Positions 1-10,997 of a stretch of DNA of 64,000 nucleotides are shown here, in pieces; position 1 is the first letter of the stretch; the number at the start of each line of letters is the position of its first letter. Where the stretch lies: the NCBI GenBank assembly GCA_949592205.1, contig CATIUR010000006.1, positions 6,953,001 through 7,017,000 of the forward strand. Reading direction: 5' to 3'. Both the position numbers and the translations under genes were made by a program. The notes under the pieces were generated by a model. The model was not told the DNA's origin. It worked only from the letters and a program-made list of their open reading frames with translations, and ran no database searches. The stretch comes from Helichrysum umbraculigerum (Eukaryota > Streptophyta > Magnoliopsida > Asterales > Asteraceae).

Positions 1-3000
1 CATTAGTACATAAGTAGTTTCAAAATACAAGCTCGAGTTCAGTAATTTCCTAGAGATTCTAATACATAACAACTAGTACAAAAGTAATGTAGTAAAATCT
101 CCAAGCTTGTAATGCATGCGACTCGAGCTAATTAAGCTTATCCTGCTGGGCATCTCTACTGATGCTGTGTACCTGAGAAGCATTACTAAAACGGTCAACC
201 AAAAGGTTGGTGAATCTCACAGGTTTGTAAATAAGTAAACAGTTTGAACACACAAGTAGTATTTGTAAATCATAGCCAGCCAGTAAGTTTTAATAAGTGG
301 GTGGTTGCAGATTATGCAAACCGTTTGATACAATCGCCATGAGCCACCATAGTTGAAGCTTAACGTACAGTAAATATCGGTACCCCCTCATGAATGTAAT
401 CCAAAACATTCATACGGAACGAGTAAGAAACGCCCGTTTCTACAGGAACGGTTCGTGGTAGTGCTTGCTACCCCGGGCGGGGATTGTCAGTCCCATATGG
501 ATCCATATACTAAAACTCGCGCTTATCACATAACTAACAACTATGATTCAGGAGGATTTCATTGGATTAGTCGTAAACTCATGCAATTGGCGTATCGTTA
601 ATCTCGTTCAGTAAGTAAATCATGGCAGCAAGTAAGTTTTGTGTGTTCATGTAAAACAGTAATGCATCTCACCCCTGAGTATAAAACAGTAAAGTAGGGG
701 CTGTAAGACTCACCTGAGTCTGGCAGACGATGTAATAAGTAAGCAAGTAGTAATCCCAAACTAGCAACCCTTAGCGTCCTAATACGCATAAGGTTTAGTA
801 AGTAAATGGAATACTTGTAAAGTATCCATGCTAGTTGTTCCCAAACTAGTTAATGTCCATTAGTTTGTTTGTAAGTTTGTAATCGTTTGTAAATCGTAGT
901 TTGTATAAAAGTTGTACGGTTCGTTTGTTATCAGTGTATAATAATAATTCCATCCATTATTATTATGTATTCATAGTAGTGGTACGGTTGTAAAGTATAC
1001 TCGTATGATCGTTTGTTTGTATTACAACATGTATCGTTTGTGTACGTTCCAATGGGCTTAGTCCCCAAAGGGTACGAGTGAAACCTCGTAAGTATTCGTA
1101 TGTATGTTCGTATCAGTTAACGTGTAATCCAGCACGTAACTAGTGAGTGAACTTGTAAGTTCGTATCGGATGTAATACCGTGTAGTGTACAAGTGTATGT
1201 TTGTTGTAGTGCAAACTCCTAAGTGTTTCGAGTGTCAACTCGTGTGCGGGTGTGAGTGAAATCTCACGTTCAGTTTAGTATAAACTTGTACGTATTCGGG
1301 TATCGTTGTATACTTTCAAAATTATATTGTTTTCATGTATAAGTCGTATCGTATTCGTTTTAGTAATTGAAAAGTGGTTCCAACACTTAGAAAATATTTA
1401 GTTATCTGTTCTGGGCATTATGCGACACTATAATGCGACACTAGGGTAGTGTCGCAGACAATATGCGACACAAGGGAAGTGTCGTATGACTTGGTTCTGG
1501 TTTGGAGTTTATGCAACACAAGGGCTGTGTCGCAGACATGGGTACGACACTGTATACGACATAGTCGTAGTGTCGCAATCAAGCGAAAATATGCGACACA
1601 AGAGAAGTGTCGTGGAAACAAGGTGCGACATAAGAGCTGTGTCGCAGTCAAGCGACGGGTACGACACAACCATGCGACACTATGGTAGTGTCGCATAAAG
1701 ATGTGTCCAGATGCGACACAAAGGGGCTGTTTTGGTGTTTGCTCGGTTTTGAGGTCAAACGTTCGAGTCTTGACCCGAGGCTTTTACCTAAGTCATATTA
1801 TGGCTAATAATCACTTTATCAACTGAGTTTTCGGTTCTAGAGGTCCTCGAGGTGTCGGTTTTTAGTTAATCTTTTCCAAAGTTTTGACACAAAATATATA
1901 TGTTTGTAAATTGATTTTTATAGCAAAACGAGGGCGTTTCTGGGCTAAACCTTCTTCACGAAAGTTGTAGCCGACGAAAAGACGAAGATTTTATGTTTAG
2001 AAAGTTTTCGCTAGTTTCAAACGTATGATTTTATAAAAATTCGAGAAGTGGACTGATCTCAGTTTAGTGGTTTCCTGTTTCAGATTCTTGGCTCGGTTCC
2101 AACCCTCGATTTAACCCATTTGTAGTCCATTTCAAGCCTAACGAAAAATCACACATATTCTCATATATCTAAAGTTCATTTCTGCATTTTATGGTATTTT
2201 CTTATGTCCGTTTACTATTTTAAACAAAAATAAAAGTGAAGTGTGGTCAGATTTGGTTCCAAACAGAACTAAGTCCAAAGTTCTAGCATTAGCCGGAGAT
2301 GGGTGTATTTCTGGGCAAAACGCCCTTCATGAAAGTCGTAGGCGACGAAGAGACGAAGATTTCTTATTTAGAAAGTTTTCGTTGATTTTGAACACACGAT
2401 TTTATAAAAATTCCGGAAGTGGACTGTTTTCAGTGGTGGTTCTCGGTTTAAGTTTTCGAGTTCCAAAAACGAGTTTTAGCTTATGATTTGGACATTAACT
2501 AGCTAGATTATCAACTAGAGTAGTAAATAAAAGTATTTAAAAGAGTTTTAGGGTGTTGTTTACTTACAAGAGTCGGATTAAAATTCCGAAAAGATAGAAA
2601 CGTAAAGGCTCGCGTGGTGATCGTTTTTGCTCCAAACCGTGTCACGATCCGAGGTGATTTAGTGGTGTTATTTGGTGGATGATGGTGGCGGTTTTGGGAG
2701 GTTTTTAGAGAGAGAGAGAACCGAGTAGAGAGAGGGAGGAGAGGAGATGGGAGGTGGAGTGAAATGGAAATGGAAGTGAGGTGGTAAGGTGGTGGTGTAA
2801 GAGTCAAGGGTATGGGGTGCCATATCCCCCCCCTTGACTGATTTTCTGCTGGGCCCCACCCCATGTGGGTGGGTTAAATTGTTCTCCCAAGTTTGCGTAT
2901 ATACCCGTGTTCGTTTCCCCGGTCGTTTAAACGTTAAAATGATTTTTATACGCGATTAAATATACGTTTTAAAATACGAAATATTATTCGATATTTAAGT

Positions 3001-3389
3001 CGAAGTATTTATCAAAATACTAGCTTTTTAAGTTATAAAACCTAACTTTGTTTTGTTTTGTCGGTTGGTCGAGTTTTCGGAGAGTTCGGTGACGTTTTAA
3101 TTAAAACGTACGTTTTCCGTTATATTATAAACATAATATAAAGTAATAGTCAAAGTAATTAAATAATTTCACATTATTTAATATTTGTTTTACCAACGTC
3201 CGTATGTTTGTACAATTGTAGTTTTATATGATTTGTACGAATCGTATACGCGTTTATATATATATATATTCCATCCATACATATACATAATAAGTAAATA
3301 ACGTATATAATCATATTTCATATTATATAAAAGTAATAAACACGTAATTAGGAAAATTTTAAATTGGTCCTAATTTTGGGGTTGTTACA
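1..3389 (-). mobile_element. Ty3/gypsy LTR (5' or solo), cut by window edge
   Basis: The right end reads GGGGTTGTTACA at 3378-3389, so on the minus strand the LTR opens TGTAACAACCCC, like the Tekay LTRs at 20970 and 28863. Conserved blocks match those LTRs in reverse, such as the GCATGCGACTCGAGC block near 115-127 and the TAAGACTCACCTGAGTC block near 704-721. The other LTR end lies left of the window. No polypurine tract adjoins 3390, so this is a 5' LTR with its body to the left, or a solo LTR. It holds no gene; short open frames inside are chance. Confidence 0.8.
1418..1730. repeat. Palindromic GTGTCGC/GCGACAC minisatellite inside the LTR
   Basis: About 300 bp carry at least ten copies of GCGACAC or its reverse complement GTGTCGC, in alternating orientation and spaced by 5-25 bp, for example at 1424-1460 and 1670-1697. 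A transcript would fold into serial hairpins. The array sits at the same relative place in the LTR as the AGCGACACT array of the Tekay LTR at 21836-22115. Confidence 0.85.
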
Positions 3390-3933
3390 CACAAGCATTT
3401 GACTTCCTTAATTACCCCACTACTATAATCATACTCGTCGCGCCACCAACATCTAACATTACGGTAACATCCCGCCTTACCACGACACAATATTGTCCGG
3501 TTTGCCAGCAGGCGCACGACTTTTCCTTGGCGACCACACTAGTATTACTCCCCATGAGGTCACCCATCCTGGAACTACCTCGCTCGAGCACGCTTAACTG
3601 TTGTTTTCTCACGGGATCTACTACCCTTACGGTCCCAAAATGTGTTGTGTCATGTAAGGATGATATTATCCTTATAAGCCCCAATGTAACTGCCCTTTAC
3701 CACGGCACAATATTGTCCGCTTTGCCTGCAGGCGCACGGCTTTGTTCTTGGCGACCACCACTTTATCCTGGACACTTCCCCCACACGAGCACGCTTAACC
3801 ACGACGTTATCGTGCGATCTACTTCCACTGTGGGCCGAAAACGCGTTGTGTCGTAAAAGGATGACTTTTTCCCTTATAAGTCTTCAGATCTCCCATGTCA
3901 ATGGCCGATGTGGGATTTTCCTAGAGTGTTACA
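3390..3933 (-). mobile_element. LTR/TRIM-like remnant with a 220-bp tandem duplication
   Basis: The right end GAGTGTTACA at 3924-3933 gives a minus-strand TGTAACACTC terminus, followed by the CCCACATCGGCCATTGACATGG block often seen at plant LTR or TRIM ends. Inside are two related units of about 220 bp beginning at 3477 (CACGACACAATATTGTCCGG) and 3697 (CACGGCACAATATTGTCCGC), each ending in a TCCTTATAAG TATA-like block. No coding capacity is visible. The element class is not certain. Confidence 0.5.
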
Positions 3934-4119
3934 CCCAAATACCTCATGTTCATGGCCAAATTATTTCCATTAATATGTAGATCACTATAGTTTAATCATA
4001 TTTGTTTCTATTATATTTCACATGGATAAATAATACATAACACAAGCATTTTACAATAAATCTTCAATATATTTACATTTACGTTTTTATTTTAAAATCG
4101 TTACTCGTACCTCCATCAT

Positions 4120-4166
4120 CCGTCACCAATTTTACCGCCGCATTGCGCGGGTGTAATGCTAGCTAG
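4120..4166 (+). mobile_element. Helitron-like 3' terminus
   Basis: A hairpin-capable CCGCCGCATTGCGCGGG at about 4135-4151 is followed by TGTAATG and CTAG|CTAG|T. This is the hairpin plus CTRR-T arrangement of Helitron 3' ends. The 5' TC end, somewhere in 3934-4120, was not identified; that stretch is otherwise featureless AT-rich DNA. Confidence 0.45.
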
Positions 4167-4311
4167 TACAGTAGTACTCAAAAATGAACGATACATGTTG
4201 TAGGAGCGATATGATATATCGGTTTTAAGCTAAAGTCATTCTATTATCCGATAAGTAAGAACAATTAATTAAGAACAATATAAATAAAGAACAAATATAC
4301 AAAATTGAAAA

Positions 4312-4698
4312 TTAACCATCCGCTAAACTAGGCAGATCATCATTAATCCACTTTTCTTTCTGTTCGATCATTTGATCTAGTGTCTCCACCATCTTTTCGC
4401 AGTTCTCGAGTAACTTTCTTTCTTCGGCAATAGATCCACGTAGACAATCCATATATGAAGATTCAATTATATGAATCATCATATTCCGTCGCTCAATATG
4501 CTGAATCTTTTGTTGTTTATCATAAATTGAATGATTTAGTTTATCAATCGTCTTTACTACTTCTTCTTTTTGTTTTTTATCCTCATCTAGCATTTCTTTC
4601 ATACAATTGGTGTACAATTCGGAATACACTCGGAATCGATGCGTCGCTGTATTCCCTCTTTTAGAAGGTGGTTCTATAGACCCAGAAGATTCTTCCAT
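4312..4698 (-). CDS. Small coiled-coil protein A (128 aa), unrecognised
   Basis: Not a family I recognise. I start at the second in-frame Met (4698) because the TATA-like ATTTATATAG at 4777-4786 would place transcription start near 4750, too close to the first Met at 4755. The protein opens MEESSGSIEPPSKR, a serine- and proline-rich head with a basic patch that resembles the head of protein F at 12612 (MESGCTSSPPHKKQK). The rest is charged heptad-like helix rich in Lys, Glu and Gln, ending LPSLADG. There is no signal peptide or membrane segment. It is the leftmost of seven small same-strand genes. A nuclear coiled-coil role is possible but is inference only. Confidence 0.55.
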   Translation of the reverse strand: MEESSGSIEPPSKRGNTATHRFRVYSELYTNCMKEMLDEDKKQKEEVVKTIDKLNHSIYDKQQKIQHIERRNMMIHIIESSYMDCLRGSIAEERKLLENCEKMVETLDQMIEQKEKWINDDLPSLADG

Positions 4699-4776
4699 TA
4701 AGCTATATATGTTTTGATTTATTGTGGAAACTGGCCGGCCGGAAAGTTTTACCAAAATATTTTTATTTGTTCGAAT

Positions 4777-4836
4777 CTATATAAATGTTGTCAAACGTAC
4801 AACCAATGGCAATACATGTAACAAGAAGCGGTTTTG
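4777..4836 (-). promoter_or_regulatory. Promoter of gene A: TATA box plus half palindrome
   Basis: Minus-strand ATTTATATAG (4777-4786) lies about 80 bp upstream of the chosen ATG. The half site AAAACCGCTTC (4825-4835) lies about 40 bp further upstream. A full arm pair, GCGGTT then ACCGCTT, sits at 5085-5109. Confidence 0.45.
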
Positions 4837-4974
4837 TATAATATTCTAAACATCTTCCCCCCAAAAAAGTAAATGACCAGATCGCTCCAATTAACATTCT
4901 AAATATCTAGAATATGTATACTACGTATAATATTCTAAAATCTAAACATCTTCCCCCAAAAAAGTAAATGACCT
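4837..4974. repeat. Two-copy tandem repeat, period about 88 bp
   Basis: GTATAATATTCTAAA followed by CATCTTCCCCCAAAAAAGT occurs at 4837 and again at 4925, separated by AT-rich spacer. It lies upstream of gene A and may be a duplicated promoter segment. Confidence 0.7.
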
Positions 4975-5155
4975 ACACTTTAGGAAACTACTTATAGGCC
5001 GGCCTACTACAAGTCAACAACATATGAGAAATTAAATGGACTCTTAAATGCCCAACCACCAAATCAAATCCCACTTTCAACGACGCGGTTTTGTGTTAAA
5101 TACACCGCTTCATATTAGAATACTTATATACGAATTAATACTCCGTATTTGTTAT

Positions 5156-5157
<2 letters not shown>

Positions 5158-5221
<64 letters not shown>
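5158..5221. repeat. (TA)n microsatellite
   Basis: An uninterrupted TA run of about 64 bp between genes A and B. Open frames across such TA runs are artefacts. Similar runs occur at 7451-7481, 8211-8315, 8709-8738, 15085-15139, 16134-16197, 18409-18470 and 41887-41906. Confidence 0.97.
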
Positions 5222-5224
<3 letters not shown>

Positions 5225-5386
5225 TGATAATATATTGATGAACAATAATACTAATAGAATAATAGATCGATGAAATGATAATACGGTGGATCGGAGTAAC
5301 ATATATTTTAAAAAATAAGAGAAGCAGATTCATAAAAGAAAGAAAAACTTGCTAATTCATTTAATATACATGTAGATTACACATAA

Positions 5387-5728
5387 TTACAACAAGTCAT
5401 TAAAAACTTCATTTTGTTCCACATTTTGGTTGAATCGAACAATTTGTGCTTCAATCATTTCCTTCTGATTCACATAAAACCTAAGATTATAGTCAAGTTG
5501 CTCCTTATAGTCAACCTCATCAGTGGAAGGCTCTTTAATTTTGCGGGTCTTTTGAAGTTCTTTCATGATCTTTTTTATCGTGCTTGTAATCTTGGTAACT
5601 TGATATTGCAATTCTTCGATCATTTCATTATCAATATCTATCAAAGTATACACCTTAGAGCGGATACGATGACATTCCTGTTCGCTGACATTCACGGTGC
5701 TAGTGACCTCATCTCCTGAAGAAGCCAT
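5387..5728 (-). CDS. Small coiled-coil protein B (113 aa), unrecognised
   Basis: Starts MASSGDEVTSTVNVSEQ; a Met three codons upstream is possible. After a short acidic, serine-rich head the protein is one long helical stretch (IDIDNEMIEELQYQVTKITS onward). The C-terminal part contains LRFYVNQKEMIEAQIVRF and then NQNVE. That block aligns with LQFYKDQKEKCEELIASF plus TSNIE in protein C and, more weakly, FQYYTSEKKNAENMLIRF in protein D, so the three look like diverged paralogues. A TATA box and a perfect GCGGTTT/AAACCGC palindrome lie 100-150 bp upstream. Function unknown. Single-exon structure is assumed. Confidence 0.6.
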   Translation of the reverse strand: MASSGDEVTSTVNVSEQECHRIRSKVYTLIDIDNEMIEELQYQVTKITSTIKKIMKELQKTRKIKEPSTDEVDYKEQLDYNLRFYVNQKEMIEAQIVRFNQNVEQNEVFNDLL

Positions 5729-5827
5729 ATATTGCATGTTAATAATGCTAACAAATGTTACGGAATAATTTTTTGAGATAGGTTTTGATCGAGAAACTGA
5801 TGTCCCTTTTTTTGGGTCTTTCTACGG

Positions 5828-5874
5828 TTTATATATTTACTTTTTTCTGGAGCGGTTTTTATTTAAACCGCCCC
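5828..5874 (-). promoter_or_regulatory. Promoter of gene B: TATA box plus GCGGTTT palindrome
   Basis: Minus-strand TAAATATATAAA (5828-5839) is a good TATA box about 100 bp from the ATG. Ten bases further upstream is an inverted repeat with arms GCGGTTT (5852-5858) and AAACCGC (5865-5871). The layout is nearly the same as at gene D, and the arm sequence matches the CACTA sub-terminal motif at 18.5-19 kb. Confidence 0.55.
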
Positions 5875-6302
5875 ACCTTCGAAACTTTAAAAATCTACTT
5901 TAAAAATACGGAGTAATAGTAATAATATAATATAATAATTAATAATAATAATAATACAACACAAATTATTGTCTTCTACTAATTTTAAACACAATTAATA
6001 ATAAAAAAACTCCAGAACACTGTCCAGAACAGTGAGAATTCAGTTTCAGCACACCACCAAAAAATCCTCACTTTCAACATTCACCAGACCACTGTCTCAG
6101 AACACCGACACCACACGCTGTGCTCCTATGCTCAAATCGACATTTGTCTTACTTTAACATTAATCTACTCCGTATGAGTTAACAAAAACGATCCTAGGTA
6201 ATTAACGTGTGATTAATGTGTGATTAACTTTAATCATATGTGAACACTAATTTATGTTAATATAACATATATATTCATGAAAACAATAGATTGATCAATA
6301 GA

Positions 6303-6599
6303 TTACAATGAACACTTGCTATTTTTGTAAATTTTGTTCACCTCTATATTTGATGTGAAACTCGCAATTAGTTCTTCACATTTTTCCTTTTGATCTTTGT
6401 AAAATTGAAGAGATGAGATGAGTTTGTAACGATAACCTACCTCCTCAATTTCCTGGATTTCTGAGTAAACGTCGGAAATTATTAGACTAAACGTTGTTAT
6501 ATGTGCACGTAACATGTTGATGGCATCACTATCAACATCCATCAAGTTTTGAGTTAGAGTACCCACAGCCTTTCCATTAAGTATTGAGTTAGTCTCCAT
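6303..6599 (-). CDS. Small coiled-coil protein C (98 aa), unrecognised
   Basis: Starts METNSILNGKAVGTLTQNLM and ends with a Lys- and Asn-rich tail. The middle is helical with an acidic IQEIEEVGYRYKL segment. The block LQFYKDQKEKCEELIASF followed by TSNIE matches the equivalent block of protein B (Phe-Tyr-x-x-Gln-Lys-Glu, then Glu and a final Phe before Asn-x-Glu). A clean TATA box, CTTTATATAAAG, is at 6676-6687, 77 bp upstream. No palindrome remains upstream, where a SINE has inserted at 6761. Same strand and similar size as its neighbours B and D. Function unknown. Confidence 0.55.
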   Translation of the reverse strand: METNSILNGKAVGTLTQNLMDVDSDAINMLRAHITTFSLIISDVYSEIQEIEEVGYRYKLISSLQFYKDQKEKCEELIASFTSNIEVNKIYKNSKCSL

Positions 6600-6760
6600 T
6601 TTGTAAAATAAAAAGATATAATGTAGTAAAGAGAAAAGGGTAAAATGGTATTGCTTCTATTGAGAGTTGTAAATGCTTTATATAAAGAGAGAAAGGGGAC
6701 ATTAATGAGGGGTAGGTGAGATAAGATAATTAATACAGTGTACATAAATAAGCTGAAGAA

Positions 6761-6981
6761 CCATCACAGGATAGCCTAGTGGTTGGCGTCCTGTTATCCT
6801 CACAAGAGGTCTCAGGTTCAAACCTTTAAACCTCACCAGATGCAAAAAAATCTTTGGGTGGCGACTGGAAGGTTCGGAAACATACATGGTAACGGTTAGG
6901 CCGCGTACATCACAAGGAAAAGCTTGGCCAACCCGAGGGAGCCTGTTAAAAACGGGATTACCCTTTAAAAAGGGGAAAAAA
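6761..6981 (+). mobile_element. SINE (tRNA-derived), with target-site duplication
   Basis: The head carries an RNA polymerase III A box, TAGCCTAGTGG (6772-6782), and B box, GGTTCAAACCT (6815-6825). The body includes the GGTAACGGTTAGGCCGCGTACATC block typical of plant SINEs (split here across 6888-6911), and the 3' end is A-rich (GGGGAAAAAA). The direct repeat TGAAGAA flanks it at 6754-6760 and 6982-6988. Confidence 0.85.
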
Positions 6982-7025
6982 TGAAGAAGAATTCAAACAT
7001 ATAATATCAACATAATAACCTCAAA

Positions 7026-7280
7026 ATGGGAAACACGACGTCCTATTTCCACCTTCTCTCTAAAACACCACACAAATCACACAAAAACTACATCAAAAAC
7101 TCAATAAATCACCTAGCTCATTTAGAAGAAAACGATCACGGAGTCGAGCTCTACACAACCATCCTCTCGGATTTCACATGCGATAACTTTGTAAGAACCC
7201 GACAATCTCGTAAATTCTTAGATTTCGAAGTTTTCTTTGATCTATCTTCGCCTTTGATCGATCCACATTCGTATCCGTAA
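7026..7280 (+). CDS. Possible small protein (84 aa), hypothetical
   Basis: An open frame beginning MGNTTSYFHLL, whose Gly-2 would suit N-myristoylation. It follows a weak TATA-like ACATATAATATC at about 6998-7009 and starts 45 bp after the SINE 3' end. The composition is protein-like (LEENDHGVELYTTILSDF), with no long AT runs, but I recognise no family. It is the only forward-strand candidate among the first four cluster genes and could be a chance frame. Confidence 0.3.
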   Translation: MGNTTSYFHLLSKTPHKSHKNYIKNSINHLAHLEENDHGVELYTTILSDFTCDNFVRTRQSRKFLDFEVFFDLSSPLIDPHSYP

Positions 7281-7449
7281 AAGTATTAATGTAAAAAAAC
7301 AACAAACGTTGACCCATCTAACATACTTATGACTTGTGACAATGTTTGATGAATTATAATAATAAAAAAATGAATCATAGTAATAAAAAATATTAAATTA
7401 TATTGCTTCTCCCTCTTATCCACCTAATTTTTCTTCTTTTTTGATCCCG

Positions 7450-7484
<35 letters not shown>

Positions 7485-7619
7485 CATTTCGTGCTTGTAA
7501 TTTTATTAATTTATTGCATATAATAAATAATAGTAATAAAACTCAGTGAATTAAAGAACTTCATGTCAATTTCAGTAACGAAATAACTAAAGGATAAAAT
7601 TACATTATCAAATGAAAAA

Positions 7620-7946
7620 TTACAAACGTATCAGATCGATCCAATCCCTAAGGTTTCGATCATACATCTCGAAACGAATTAGCATGTTTTCTGCGTTTTT
7701 TTTCTCGGATGTGTAGTATTGAAAATCATCTTCAAGTTTCTTGAGAAATTTGAGCTCGGATGCAGAGGGATGAACTCCAAATTCGTCAAATTTATCATTG
7801 AGGTCGTTGATCCATTTGCCGATCTTCCCAATTGCCGTATTAAACTTTTCGACGTTTTCTTTTTGTAATTTGATCATTTGTTGGTCTATCTCCTTTAAAA
7901 CGCCTGCTTTCTCTCCTAAAACATACTTCTCTTCTTCGGTTGCCAT
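7620..7946 (-). CDS. Small coiled-coil protein D (108 aa), unrecognised
   Basis: Starts MATEEEKYVLGEKAGVLKEI. The protein is highly charged and predicted helical throughout, with FQYYTSEKKNAENMLIRF near the C-terminus in the same place as the Phe-Tyr-x-x-Gln-Lys block of proteins B and C. A KWINDLNDK stretch echoes EKWINDDLP near the end of protein A. Its promoter is the best in the cluster: a TATA box about 60 bp upstream and a perfect eight-base-arm palindrome just beyond. No membrane segment. Function unknown. Confidence 0.6.
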   Translation of the reverse strand: MATEEEKYVLGEKAGVLKEIDQQMIKLQKENVEKFNTAIGKIGKWINDLNDKFDEFGVHPSASELKFLKKLEDDFQYYTSEKKNAENMLIRFEMYDRNLRDWIDLIRL

Positions 7947-8003
7947 TTTTTCAGTTTAACAAAACAACTGAACTATCTCTTACAATCTACGAAATATCTT
8001 TCT

Positions 8004-8050
8004 ATTTTATATAGTTACAGTATTTGAAGCGGTTTACTGAAAACCGCTGC
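8004..8050 (-). promoter_or_regulatory. Promoter of gene D: TATA box plus AGCGGTTT palindrome
   Basis: Minus-strand AACTATATAAAAT (8004-8016) is a TATA box. Twelve bases upstream are inverted arms AGCGGTTT (8028-8035) and AAACCGCT (8041-8048). Spacing and arm sequence repeat those at gene B, which argues for a shared regulatory site rather than chance. Confidence 0.6.
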
Positions 8051-8209
8051 AATAGTGTGTGGCTTCCTTCTGGTTTTTGTTGCGCTACTATAGTTGTACC
8101 GTTGTACGTAGAGTTGCACCGCACGGCCATAGATATAATGCCCAAATGTCCAAAATCAAGGGAAATCTTTGTTTTACGGAGTATATACTCTGTATATCTA
8201 TTATACGGA

Positions 8210-8319
<110 letters not shown>

Positions 8320-8699
8320 ACGTAATACGTAGTATGACATTTAAACATGAAATATAGATCATCCCCATAAATGCAAATATAAAAAAAATTGTAATATAAT
8401 CACAAAATACAATCTCGTAACATGATATCGGAAGTTTTACATCACCACCTACGACTTCTTGAACACACTCTTCTGCTATAATCAAACAACTTTTGAAACA
8501 CACTTTTTAAGCTCAAAGATAAACATGGCTACAACATTTGATATACACTTCTAGGCTAAATAAGAATTAAAAATTTAAAACAGCTTTTGTATGGACGACG
8601 TTCCATCTCTAGAATGCTAGGAGTAGTATCAAATTCCTAGCGACCTGATACGATACATACAAAAAGCAAAACAAAAGAATGAGTGATTTGAAACGTGTG

Positions 8700-8741
<42 letters not shown>

Positions 8742-10685
8742 GTTTTCTCCTCACTTTCTTTTAAACTCCATGAACATATATGCTCATCAACAATCAGTCG
8801 GAGCATTGAAAAAAACTCGTGTCTATAACAGGGAAAACGTGATTACTTACAATGCTGTTATAAAGACATTTTCTTTTCAATGTATCGATAGATTGAGAGA
8901 GTGGGATCTTGGAGAAGATATAACAGGGAAATCGTGGTTGCTATGTAGTATCATATCATATCATACTTAATAAGTATAACTATATGCAAAAGAGTATCAC
9001 AATTGAATAGGCTAGGGAAAGGGAAAATCTTCATATTTTCCTTTTTTAGGTAAAGACTAAAGAGGAGGACACTGGACACCATATACTTATAAAATAGGGT
9101 GAGAAATGGGATTGAAATATTGAATCATTGAATGCAACTCTAAATTAAACAACTTAACCCCACTGACCAAATTGAATGTATTTGCAACTTTGCAAGTTTT
9201 GAGACTATATTGTACAGTATAGAATTGTTTTATACTCAACCCAACTCAATGTCTCAACCTTTAAAGATATAAATGGAGCGGAATAATGCATGTGAAATGG
9301 CTAAATTTTGCAGGTTTCGAGATTGGACTACTCCTATTATTAACATTTTAGGAATAGGGGTGGTGATATGTCCACCGCTCTTTTTTGATAAATCACTATC
9401 CTTTTTAAGCTTTTTTTGATGACTCTAAAAAATAATTTTACTATTATTTGATCAGTTTTGTAGACACGTACAAAATGACTCTAACTTCGTTTCTGGTCAC
9501 GTACGATAATTATTTAAACTGAAATTGGATATAAAACTACGTAAGTGCAAAATAGACGAATGAAATGAAACAAAATTTCTTTATAAATACATACAATACA
9601 ATACAATAACGGAGTATATTGCATGAATAATGCGACAAAATTGTCTAATTAGTATAAATACATAAAATAATATAAATACATACAATAATGCGACAAAATA
9701 AAAGGAACACAACCAAGGTTTAATGTATAAACATGTTATATATCTTACAGTCTTACTAATTTCATGTATGCAAATTATTTACGTAACGGAGTATATTGCA
9801 TGAAAGAGATCGATAAGGCATTCCATATATTACAGATAAATAATAGATCGAGTGTGTACTAATTATTAATATATTAATATATCTATCTATAATTTATAAT
9901 CTATAATCTATAACCACACTTTTCATCCATTAAATATTAAATCTAATCACTAAGGTCTTTTTGATTGATTAAATATCAAAATGGATAGTTATAACGAGAC
10001 ATCCAAAAATAGTAACATATATAACATTCAAACATAGATTCATTTTAAGAGTTTGTACCATAAATAGTCTTAGTCTCAATTGTTATCATCTCATCCCATC
10101 TCGCGATATTTGCTCTATGTTCCTCTATGCGTTGAAGTAACATTCGTATATGTTTTTCGTCTTCCTAGTTCCATTTGTTTGAACCGTTTTGCCGTGACGT
10201 TCGGATTGACTATTTAATTAATTAATTGGTTGACTCATAAAATCAAATACTTTATACTTGTAGCGGTTTACCTAAACATTTGGATCGGTTTATTACTAGC
10301 CTTTATCTATTTATTTCATTCTTATTTAGTTATTTATGTTATTATAATTATATTTATTATAAAAGAGGGACGGTCATTTAAAGATCTTGGAGAGGTTCAC
10401 ATATGTTAATTTAAATTTCCAACATTTCTCTTTTATCTATTTATCTATTTATATTTATTTTATTCTATCTTATTATTTGTATTTTATATTTTATATTTCA
10501 TATTTATATTAAAAGAAAAATCCTGAGAGATTAATAACGTAATATAAATAAAAGTCACCCCGATAATAATAATAATATAGTAAATAATAACGTAATATAA
10601 ATAAAATATGGAAACATAAAATTACATGCACGTATGAAACACACTAATATATTACTTTCGATTAAAAAAAAGAATGATAATAATA

Positions 10686-10997
10686 TTACAAGTTTTGAAA
10701 TGTATCGATAAATAAAATCTTTTTTTCTTCGCTTTTATCAAACGAAGATGACAAAGTAGAGAATTGCGTCGAACATGTTTCTTCTAATTTGAGAAGTTTT
10801 TCAAGAGAAGCAATAACAGAATTTTTGAATTCTGAAGTGGGTAACTTCTCAAATTCCTTCTTCAAACTCTTTGCTTCATCAAACTTTTCCTGCATGGGCG
10901 TGTACATACTCTGGGCTTCATTCTTTCTTCTCGTCTCTTCCTTCACTTCAGCTTGCAACTTCTCGATCGTCTCTGCTTTGTAGGCGTTAAGTTCCAT
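10686..10997 (-). CDS. Small coiled-coil protein E (103 aa), unrecognised
   Basis: I start at the internal Met at 10997 (MELNAYKAETIEKLQAEV), because the upstream part of the frame reads through the TATA-like TATATAAATA at about 11065-11075. The protein is strongly coiled-coil (EKLQAEVKEETRRKNEAQ), then a loop with proline (KLPTSEF), then a second helix ending SFDKSEEKKILFIDTFQNL. The orientation matches genes A-D. There is no palindrome at this promoter; a lone AGCGGTTTACC lies downstream at 10262. Function unknown. Confidence 0.55.
   Translation of the reverse strand: MELNAYKAETIEKLQAEVKEETRRKNEAQSMYTPMQEKFDEAKSLKKEFEKLPTSEFKNSVIASLEKLLKLEETCSTQFSTLSSSFDKSEEKKILFIDTFQNL

Noticed and set aside
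1418..1698. Several overlapping frames on both strands around the GTGTCGC array
   Set aside because: Products of a palindromic repeat, with no codon bias or domain.
1418..1730. CRISPR-like regular repeat array
   Set aside because: Repeats are short, palindromic and irregularly spaced, in a plant LTR. Not a CRISPR.
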